This document shows positions 1 through 4,990 of a DNA stretch of 6,713 nt, in pieces. The notes beneath the pieces are model-generated. The model was not told the DNA's origin. It saw nothing but the letters and a program-made list of their open reading frames with translations, and did no database searches. This DNA is from Pseudomonadota bacterium (GTDB lineage Bacteria; Pseudomonadota; Alphaproteobacteria; Caulobacterales; Caulobacteraceae): positions 1 through 6,713 of the forward strand of contig JAEYTM010000119.1 in NCBI GenBank assembly GCA_023434015.1, written 5' to 3'. Position 1 is the stretch's first letter, and every line of letters begins with the position of its first letter. The position numbers were made by a program, and so were the translations under genes.

Positions 1-14
1 CCGCTAGACCGGGC

Positions 15-19
15 GGAGG
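15..19 (+). promoter_or_regulatory. Ribosome binding site of the first small gene
   Basis: GGAGG lies 6 nt before the ATG at 26. It is a near-perfect anti-16S match and supports that start for a protein with no recognised family. Confidence 0.7.
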
Positions 20-25
20 CCCATC

Positions 26-334
26 ATGACCGCGAATCCCAAGGACGGCTCCGGCGTCGCGAGCGGCGACCGCCGCGCCGAGCTTCACTACCAGCCCGAT
101 CCCGACCAACTGGTGAAAATCCGCGCCACCTTCAAGCCGGACGATCCCCTGCCGCCGCAGGAGCACTCGGCCGCCAGCGAAGCGGGCGCCGGGGGCGCCG
201 GCCCGCCGATCCAGGACGTGGCGGTCGCCGCGGACGGCCCGTCCGTGTGGGACGCCCGGCCATCGGACGCTGACGACGACCGGGATGCCACCGGCGACGA
301 CGACTCCCGTATCGGTCCGCGAGCCGCCTTCTAG
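26..334 (+). CDS. Small acidic hypothetical protein (102 aa)
   Basis: I do not recognise this protein. It starts at an ATG with a strong GGAGG Shine-Dalgarno sequence 6 nt upstream, which is the main reason to treat it as real. The product is hydrophilic with no membrane segment or signal peptide. The N-terminal half (about residues 15-47) is mixed and could hold a small fold; it contains the stretch AELHYQPDPDQLVKIRA. The remainder is rich in Ala, Gly, Pro and Asp, with Asp clusters near residues 81-93, and looks disordered. There is no cysteine. It faces the next gene tail to tail with a 13-bp gap and no obvious terminator hairpin between them. The upstream region is cut off by the window edge, so operon membership is unknown. 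No function can be assigned; whether it is expressed is fairly likely but unproven. Confidence 0.65.
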   Translation: MTANPKDGSGVASGDRRAELHYQPDPDQLVKIRATFKPDDPLPPQEHSAASEAGAGGAGPPIQDVAVAADGPSVWDARPSDADDDRDATGDDDSRIGPRAAF

Positions 335-347
335 GGACGGCCGGCGT

Positions 348-599
348 TCAGGAGTCGCAGGGCGCGGTCTCGCCGCTCATCAGGTCGACGCGGAAGCACT
401 GGCGCTCGCCGCTCTCGCAGTCCTCGATGAACAGCCGGACCTCATCGTCGGCGTCCGCCGCCGGATGGAAGTGTTCGATGAAGTGCAGGGCGGCGTCCTG
501 GAAGCTGACGCCATCGACCGCGTGGCTGCGCGAGGGCGCCTCGTCGGCGCTGTGGACCGAAAAGCGGCGGGGCGCAGGGTCGGCATCGATGGCGGTCAT
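348..599 (-). CDS. Small His/Cys-containing hypothetical protein (83 aa), possibly DUF5961-like
   Basis: An 83-residue soluble protein starting at an ATG with AAGGAG (complement of 607-612) 7 nt upstream, so translation is well supported. It has no signal peptide or membrane segment. Visible features are a histidine cluster HFIEHFHP at about residues 39-46, a predicted alpha/beta middle (FQDAALHFIEHF, then EVRLFIEDCESGE), and three cysteines at 61, 68 and 81 in the C-terminal third (DCES, QCFR, PCDS). From memory the overall pattern resembles a small family of Caulobacterales proteins labelled DUF5961; I could not check this. The function is unknown. It is divergent from osmC across a 126-bp gap and convergent with the upstream small gene. 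The Cys and His residues could bind a metal or be redox active, but that is only inference. Confidence 0.8.
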   Translation of the reverse strand: MTAIDADPAPRRFSVHSADEAPSRSHAVDGVSFQDAALHFIEHFHPAADADDEVRLFIEDCESGERQCFRVDLMSGETAPCDS

Positions 600-606
600 C
601 GGCGGC

Positions 607-612
607 TCCTTC
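607..612 (-). promoter_or_regulatory. Ribosome binding site of the 83-aa gene
   Basis: On the minus strand this reads AAGGAG, 7 nt before the ATG at 599. It fixes the start of a gene whose reading frame is otherwise hidden under a longer ORF on the opposite strand. Confidence 0.7.
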
Positions 613-666
613 TGTCTCTGCCGCTCAGAACGCCCGACCGGCGAAAAGGATTCAGCGCCCGCGAGG

Positions 667-697
667 TTGACGCCGCTTCATCCACAGGAGCTTGATC
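667..697 (+). promoter_or_regulatory. Candidate housekeeping promoter of osmC
   Basis: TTGACGC at 667-673 matches the Caulobacter-type -35 consensus TTGACGS exactly. After 16 bases, GCTTGATC at 690-697 matches 7 of 8 positions of the -10 consensus GCTANAWC. The spacing is a little longer than the 10-14 bases usually quoted for that consensus but is normal when counted between -35 and -10 hexamers. A transcript from about 703-705 would have a leader of roughly 20 nt containing the GAGG ribosome binding site before the ATG at 726. Predicted by eye only. Confidence 0.5.
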
Positions 698-713
698 GTC
701 GCCCCAGCAGAAC

Positions 714-717
714 GAGG
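714..717 (+). promoter_or_regulatory. Ribosome binding site that decides the osmC start
   Basis: GAGG ends 2 nt before the ATG at 720 but 8 nt before the ATG at 726. The second spacing is the normal one, so the start at 726 is preferred over the one two codons earlier. Confidence 0.55.
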
Positions 718-725
718 ATATGGCG

Positions 726-1148
726 ATGATCCGCCAGGCGCAGGCAGTTTGGCGCGGCACCGGCCGCGACGGCGAGGGCGACCTCACCACCGATTCCGGC
801 ATCCTCTCGCAGACCCCCTATTCCTTCCGCACGCGCTTCGAACAGCAGCCGGGCACAAACCCCGAGGAACTGATCGCGGCGGCCCACGCCGGCTGCTTCA
901 CCATGGCCCTGGCCTTCCAGTTGCAGACGGCCGGCTTCACCCCGACCGAACTCAGCACCGAGGCGGCGATCTCGCTGGAGCAGGATGGCGCCGGTTTCAA
1001 GATCACCCGTTCGGCCCTGACGCTGCGGGCGCAGGTGCCGGGGATCGACCAGGCGAAGTTCGACGAGCTCGCCGGCGTGGCGGAAAAGAACTGCCCGGTG
1101 TCGCGGGTGCTGAACGCCGAGATCACTCTCGACGCAACCCTGTCCTAG
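726..1148 (+). CDS. osmC: OsmC family peroxiredoxin (organic hydroperoxide reductase)
   Basis: A cytoplasmic thiol peroxidase of the OsmC/Ohr superfamily that reduces organic hydroperoxides using a pair of cysteines; in related proteins lipoylated partners return the electrons. The sequence follows E. coli OsmC closely along its length: an N-terminal strand with QAVWRG, then SGILSQTPYSF and RFEQQPGTNPEELIAAAHAGCF, and a C-terminal NCPVSRVLNAEITL. Counting from the ATG at 720, the peroxidatic cysteine is Cys59 and the resolving cysteine Cys125, the same numbers as in E. coli OsmC; from the preferred ATG at 726 they are 57 and 123. The conserved Arg (RTRF) and Glu (NPEEL) that surround the catalytic thiol are present. 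The length (140-142 aa) is typical. The NPEEL-AAHA-CF arrangement favours OsmC over the Ohr branch. It has its own candidate promoter, and its stop codon overlaps that of cysA on the other strand. Confidence 0.93.
   Translation: MIRQAQAVWRGTGRDGEGDLTTDSGILSQTPYSFRTRFEQQPGTNPEELIAAAHAGCFTMALAFQLQTAGFTPTELSTEAAISLEQDGAGFKITRSALTLRAQVPGIDQAKFDELAGVAEKNCPVSRVLNAEITLDATLS
1145..1148. other. Palindromic CTAG shared as stop codon by osmC and cysA
   Basis: osmC ends with TAG at 1146-1148 on the plus strand. cysA ends with TAG reading 1147 to 1145 on the minus strand. The palindrome CTAG supplies both stops, so the convergent genes overlap by 4 bp and there is no intergenic space for a terminator. 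Each transcript must run into the other gene. Confidence 0.9.
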
Positions 1149-2230
1149 AGGGCGACGGCGCCGGGCGCATAGACCCGCGGGCGCAACGGCTTCACGCGCA
1201 CGGTCAGGCCCGGCGTGATGCCGGCGGGCATGGTCGGGCCATGGGTCTCCAGTTCGAAGACCTGGCCTTCGATGACGCTCTCGATACGCACGTCAGGGCC
1301 GCGCTGAGCCACCGCGCGGATCTGGGCCGCGAGGCCCTGCCCGTCGGCGGAAAAGGCCACTTCGTCGGGGCGGAAGAACACTTCGACCGGTCCCTCCGGC
1401 GCGCCCTTGGGCGCCTTGGTGGCCCAGTCGGCGACGGTGAGGCGCCCGGCCTCGACCATGCCCGGCAGGCGGCAGGCGGCGCCCAGGAAGTCGTAGACGA
1501 ACGGGGTCGCGGGATTCTCGTAGACCTCGTTCGGGGCGCCGAGCTGGATCAGCTCGCCGTCCTTGAGGATCGCCACGCGGTCGGCGAGGTCGAGGGCCTC
1601 CTCCTGGTCGTGGGTGACGAAGACGGTGGTCACCCCGGCGCGGTCGTGGACCTCGCGCAGCCAGCGGCGCAGCTCGCGGCGGACCTGGGCGTCCAGGGCG
1701 CCGAACGGCTCGTCGAGCAGCAGCATCCGCGGCTCGATGGCCAGGGCCCGGGCCAGGGCCACCCGCTGCCGCTGGCCGCCGGAAAGCTGGCTGGGGAAGC
1801 GTTTCTCCAGGCCTTCGAGCTGGACGAGGCTCAACAGGTCGGCGACCCGCGCGGCGACCTCATCCTTGCCCGGCCGTTCGGCGCGGGGACGCACCGTCAG
1901 GCCGAAGGCGATGTTCTGGGCGACGGTCATGTGGCGGAACAGGGCGTAATGCTGGAACACCATGCCGACGCGACGGCGGCGCACCGGAAGGGCCAGGAAG
2001 TCCTCGCCGTCAAAGCGCACCTCGCCGGCGTCCGGCTGCTCGAGCCCGGCCAGCACGCGCAGCAGGGTGGTCTTGCCCGAGCCCGACGGGCCGAGCAGCG
2101 CCAGGAACTCCTTGTCGCGCGCCTGCAGCGAGACATCCTTCAGCGCCGGGAACCGCCCGTATGACTTGGATATCCCGCTGATCTCGAGCGAAAGGTCCGG
2201 CCTAGTGCCTACGGGCTGCTGCAAGTTCAC
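1145..2230 (-). CDS. cysA: Sulfate/thiosulfate import ATP-binding protein CysA
   Basis: The ATPase of the sulfate/thiosulfate ABC importer, acting on the inner face of the cytoplasmic membrane with CysT and CysW. Counting from the chosen start it shows Walker A GPSGSGKT (47-54), the Q-loop Gln93, the subfamily-typical HYALFRHMTV, signature LSGGQ (149-153), Walker B LLLDEP (170-175) and the switch His207, followed by a C-terminal TOBE-like regulatory domain from about residue 245. All catalytic residues are intact. The start is uncertain. No ATG suits the family's N-terminus; the GTG at 2230 gives 361 aa, close to E. coli CysA (365), and overlaps the end of cysW by 29 bp. A TTG two codons later is an alternative. 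The in-frame ATG at 2332 would add 34 residues that lie wholly within cysW coding sequence and resemble no CysA. No clear Shine-Dalgarno precedes the GTG, so translational coupling to cysW is likely. It is the last gene of the operon. Confidence 0.95.
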   Translation of the reverse strand: MNLQQPVGTRPDLSLEISGISKSYGRFPALKDVSLQARDKEFLALLGPSGSGKTTLLRVLAGLEQPDAGEVRFDGEDFLALPVRRRRVGMVFQHYALFRHMTVAQNIAFGLTVRPRAERPGKDEVAARVADLLSLVQLEGLEKRFPSQLSGGQRQRVALARALAIEPRMLLLDEPFGALDAQVRRELRRWLREVHDRAGVTTVFVTHDQEEALDLADRVAILKDGELIQLGAPNEVYENPATPFVYDFLGAACRLPGMVEAGRLTVADWATKAPKGAPEGPVEVFFRPDEVAFSADGQGLAAQIRAVAQRGPDVRIESVIEGQVFELETHGPTMPAGITPGLTVRVKPLRPRVYAPGAVAL

Positions 2231-3047
2231 CGGAGTATCGCCATTCGAGAGCGGTCTTGAGGACCAGGGTGACGAGCCCGAGGGACGCCAGGAGGGAGGC
2301 CGCCGCAAAGGCGCCGACGAAGTCGTAGTCATTGTAGAGCACCTCGACGTGCAGCGGGAGGGTGGTGGTCAGGCCCCGGATGTGGCCCGAGACCACCGAG
2401 ACCGCGCCAAACTCGCCCATCGCGCGCGCATTGCAGAGCAGGACCCCGTACAGCAGCGCCCATTTGATGTTGGGCAGGGTGATCCGCCAGAAGGTGGTGA
2501 AGCCGCCGGCCCCGAGCGTGAGGGCGGCGGTCTCCTCGTCCGAACCCTGGTCCTGCATCAGCGGGATCAGCTCGCGGGCGACGAACGGCAGGGTGACCAG
2601 CACGGTCGCCAGCACCAGGCCGCTGGTGGCGAAGATGATCTTGATGTTGTTGTCCATCAGCCAGGCGCCGAACCAGCCCTGGGCGCCGAACAGCAGCACC
2701 CAGACCAGGCCGGAGACCACCGGCGAGACCGAGAACGGCAGGTCGATGAGGGTCAGCAGCAGGCTCTTGCCGCGGAACTCGAACTTGGTGACCGTCCAGG
2801 CGGCGGCCACGCCGAACACCGCGTTCAGCGGCACGGCGATGGCGGCGACCAGCAGGGTCAGCTTGATCGCGGCGATGGCGTCCGGCTCGCGGACCGCGGC
2901 CAGGTAGCCGCTGACGCCACGGGCGAAGGCGTCGTGGAACACCACGATCAGCGGCAGCAGCACCAGCACGGCCATGACCGCGACGCTGGCCAGCACCAGC
3001 AGCGGGGCGATGCCCGGCAGGCGGACGACGGGACGGGCGAGCCTCAT
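2202..3047 (-). CDS. cysW: Sulfate ABC transporter permease CysW
   Basis: One of the two membrane subunits forming the sulfate/thiosulfate translocation path. The 281-residue product (E. coli CysW is 291) has a first membrane helix at about residues 13-37 and further hydrophobic segments near 60-83, 96-121, 138-158, 195-215 and 243-265, the normal arrangement for this importer class. The cytoplasmic EAA loop that docks on CysA is at about 172-192 (E-T-A, then a Gly, ending ITLP); the first Ala of the motif is Thr here. Stretches such as DLPFSVSPVVSGLVWVLLFG, NARAMGEFGAVSVVSGHIRG and LPLHVEVLYNDYDF are hallmarks of CysW rather than CysT. The ATG overlaps the cysT stop in ATGA, which fixes the start; the frame stays open far upstream, but only as a shadow of cysT. 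No strong Shine-Dalgarno is seen, consistent with coupled translation. Confidence 0.96.
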   Translation of the reverse strand: MRLARPVVRLPGIAPLLVLASVAVMAVLVLLPLIVVFHDAFARGVSGYLAAVREPDAIAAIKLTLLVAAIAVPLNAVFGVAAAWTVTKFEFRGKSLLLTLIDLPFSVSPVVSGLVWVLLFGAQGWFGAWLMDNNIKIIFATSGLVLATVLVTLPFVARELIPLMQDQGSDEETAALTLGAGGFTTFWRITLPNIKWALLYGVLLCNARAMGEFGAVSVVSGHIRGLTTTLPLHVEVLYNDYDFVGAFAAASLLASLGLVTLVLKTALEWRYSGELAAARRH

Positions 3048-3949
3048 CCACGCCACCGCCGGGCGAGGAAGACCTGCACGCCATTGATGACGATCAGGCT
3101 GCCGAAGGAGATGGCCAGCATCGCCAGGCCGACCGCGGCGGCGCCGGCATAGTCGTACTGTTCCAGCTTGATGACGATCAGCAGGGGCGCGATCTCGGTC
3201 TTGAACGGCATGTTGCCGGCGATGAACACCACCGAGCCGTACTCTCCGACCGCCCGGGCGAAGGCGAGGCTGACGCCGCTGATCATGGCCGGCAGGACCG
3301 CCGGCAGAACCACATGCACCAGACGCTGGAAGTCGTTGGCCCCGAGGGTCTGGGCCGCCTCCTCCACCTCGCGGTCGAGATCCTGCATCACCGGCTGGAT
3401 CGCCCGGACGACGAACGGCAGGCCGATGAACACCAGGGCGATGAAGATGCCGGTCTGGGAATAGGCGGTGCGGATCCCGAGGTCGGCCAGGAAGCCGCCC
3501 AGGGTCCCGGTCGGCGCATAGATGGCGGTCAGGGCGATGCCGGCCACGGCCGTCGGCAGGGCGAAGGGCAGGTCGACCAGGGCGTCGAGCAGCCGGCGGC
3601 CGGGGAATTCGTAGCGGGTCAGGGTCCAGGCCAGCAGCAGGCCGAGCGGCGCATTGACCAGGGCGGCGTAGGCCGAGAGCGTGAAGCTGAGCTTCAGGGC
3701 CGCCGCGACGCGCGGCTCGGTCAGGGCGGCCCAGACGCCGTCGAAGCCGAGCTCCCACGGGCGCAGCGCCAGGGCGGCCATCGGCAGGATGACGATGGCG
3801 CCCAGATAGGCGAGCGTGATTCCGAGGGCCAGCGGGAAGCCGGGGAGGACCGAGCGTTCGACGAGCCGAGTCAGCCGGAAGCGTCCGAGGACCTTGTGCG
3901 GTCCGCGGCCCGGCTCGAAGACGCTGGGGATCGAGAGGGGTTCGGTCAC
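3044..3949 (-). CDS. cysT: Sulfate ABC transporter permease CysT (CysU)
   Basis: The partner permease of CysW. The product is 301 residues against 277 in E. coli, the excess being a hydrophilic N-terminal tail of about 35 residues before the first membrane helix (about 36-62). Further hydrophobic segments fall near 87-110, 121-143, 167-186, 218-245 and 268-295. The EAA loop is canonical (EAAQTLGANDF... ending VVLP, about 197-216). Recognisable CysT stretches are LVDLPFALPTAVAGIALT, LPFVVRAIQPVMQDLD and FARAVGEYGSVVFIAGNMP. The start is the GTG at 3949, whose GTGA overlaps the sbp stop by 4 bp; this coupling and the family length favour it over the open frame extending upstream, which is antisense-style shadow inside sbp. 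A shorter product beginning nearer the first helix cannot be excluded because no good Shine-Dalgarno is visible. Confidence 0.95.
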   Translation of the reverse strand: MTEPLSIPSVFEPGRGPHKVLGRFRLTRLVERSVLPGFPLALGITLAYLGAIVILPMAALALRPWELGFDGVWAALTEPRVAAALKLSFTLSAYAALVNAPLGLLLAWTLTRYEFPGRRLLDALVDLPFALPTAVAGIALTAIYAPTGTLGGFLADLGIRTAYSQTGIFIALVFIGLPFVVRAIQPVMQDLDREVEEAAQTLGANDFQRLVHVVLPAVLPAMISGVSLAFARAVGEYGSVVFIAGNMPFKTEIAPLLIVIKLEQYDYAGAAAVGLAMLAISFGSLIVINGVQVFLARRWRG

Positions 3950-4968
3950 GCGGCGGGCTGGTAGATCTTGTCGAAGACGCCGCCGTCGGCGAAGTGCCGG
4001 GCCTGGGCCGCCTTCCACCCGCCGAAGTCCGCGTCGACGGTCACCAGCGGCAGCTCCCGGAAATCGGCGGCGTACTTGGCCAGGGCCTGTGCGTCGCGCG
4101 GCCGGAAGTGGTGCTTGCCGATGATGTCCTGGGCGGCCGGCGTGTAGAGGAACTCCAGATAGGCCTGGGCCAGGTCGCGGGTGCCATGCTTGTCGACATT
4201 GACGTCGAGCAGCGCCACCGGCGGTTCGGCCAGGATCGAGATCGACGGATAGATGACGTCGAAGTTCGGCCCGAACTCGGCGATGGTCAGGCGGGCCTCG
4301 TTCTCCCAGGACAGCAGGACGTCGCCGATGCCGCGTTGGGCGAAGGTGGTGCTCGATCCCCGCGCGCCGGCGTCCAGCACCGGCACGTTGCGGAACAGCT
4401 GCTGGACGTAGGTCTCGGCGGCCGCCTCGCCGCCGGTCTTCTGGCCGTAGGCCCAGGCCGCCAGATAACTCCACCGCGCCCCGCCGGAGGTCTTCGGATT
4501 GGGGGTGATGACGCCGACGCCGGGCTTCACCAGGTCGCCCCAGTCGCGGATGCCCTTCGGATTGCCCTTCCGCACCAGGAAGACGATCGTCGAGGTGTAG
4601 GGCGTCGAGTTGTTCGGCAGGCGGCTCTGCCAGGTTTCCGGCAGCAGCTTGGCGCGGGCGGCGATCTCGTCGATGTCCCCGCCCAGGGCCAGGGTGACCA
4701 CATCCGCCTCCAGGCCGTCGATGACCGAGCGGGTCTGCTTGCCGGAGCCGCCATGGCTCTGGTTGATCGTCGGCGCGGGATTGCCCTTGCCCTGCCAGTC
4801 GGCGGCGAAGGCCCTGTTGATGTCTGCGTAGAGCTCGCGGGTCGGGTCGTAGCTGACGTTGAGCAGGGTCGAGCCCCCTGCCCCGCCGCCGCCGCAGGCG
4901 GAAAGCAGCGGCGTGGCGGCCAGGCCGGCGACGAGCGAGCGGCGGTTCAGCATCGGGCGGGCGGTCAT
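3946..4968 (-). CDS. sbp: Sulfate-binding protein, lipoprotein-type (Sbp/CysP family)
   Basis: The periplasmic binding protein that captures sulfate (or thiosulfate) and delivers it to CysT/CysW. The sulfate-binding signature NPKTSGGAR is intact at residues 157-165, and the other binding segments are present: NVSYDPTRELY (37-47), NQSHGGSGKQ (69-78) and SWENEA (220-225, with the sulfate-contacting Trp221). The 340-residue length is normal. The export signal is unusual: two arginines (9-10) before a hydrophobic stretch, then a lipobox LSAC with Cys25 and a Gly-rich linker, predicting a membrane-anchored lipoprotein that may use the Tat pathway. Most Sbp proteins are soluble and Sec-exported. 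The ATG at 4968 is preceded by AGGGGA (complement of 4976-4981) at 7 nt; Met6 is a weaker alternative. It lies 22 bp after the porin and overlaps cysT by 4 bp. It cannot be told from sequence whether sulfate or thiosulfate is preferred. Confidence 0.95.
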   Translation of the reverse strand: MTARPMLNRRSLVAGLAATPLLSACGGGGAGGSTLLNVSYDPTRELYADINRAFAADWQGKGNPAPTINQSHGGSGKQTRSVIDGLEADVVTLALGGDIDEIAARAKLLPETWQSRLPNNSTPYTSTIVFLVRKGNPKGIRDWGDLVKPGVGVITPNPKTSGGARWSYLAAWAYGQKTGGEAAAETYVQQLFRNVPVLDAGARGSSTTFAQRGIGDVLLSWENEARLTIAEFGPNFDVIYPSISILAEPPVALLDVNVDKHGTRDLAQAYLEFLYTPAAQDIIGKHHFRPRDAQALAKYAADFRELPLVTVDADFGGWKAAQARHFADGGVFDKIYQPAA

Positions 4969-4975
4969 GTCGTGG

Positions 4976-4981
4976 TCCCCT
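4976..4981 (-). promoter_or_regulatory. Ribosome binding site of sbp
   Basis: Reads AGGGGA on the minus strand, 7 nt before the ATG at 4968, within the 22-bp porin/sbp gap. It favours Met1 over Met6 as the start. The gap holds no room for a separate promoter or terminator, which supports cotranscription with the porin. Confidence 0.6.
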
Positions 4982-4990
4982 GGACTGGGC

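Noticed and set aside
3..10. GCTAGACC as a -10 element for the first gene
   Set aside because: It matches 7 of 8 consensus positions, but a transcript would start around 16-17 and lose the GGAGG at 15-19. The TAG at 5-7 could equally be the stop of an upstream gene.
335..347. Terminator between the first two convergent genes
   Set aside because: The gap is 13 bp with only a GCCGGC palindrome and no hairpin plus T-tract.
285..695. 136-residue plus-strand ORF overlapping the 83-aa gene
   Set aside because: It overlaps the end of the first gene and covers the minus-strand gene with its good ribosome binding site; it lacks a ribosome binding site of its own and looks like antisense translation.
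692..2164. 490-residue plus-strand ORF across osmC and cysA
   Set aside because: It overlaps two well-recognised genes in other frames or strands, and its composition (runs of Gly, Arg, Ala, Asp, Gln) is that of antisense reading of GC-rich coding DNA.
1962..3152. 396-residue plus-strand ORF across cysA and cysW
   Set aside because: Antisense shadow; low-complexity Asp/Gln/Arg/Gly product without a recognisable domain, over intact cys genes.
3048..3758. Upstream extension of the cysW reading frame
   Set aside because: Residues before the ATG at 3047 lie within cysT in another frame and are Arg/Gly/Pro-rich; CysW homology begins at that ATG.
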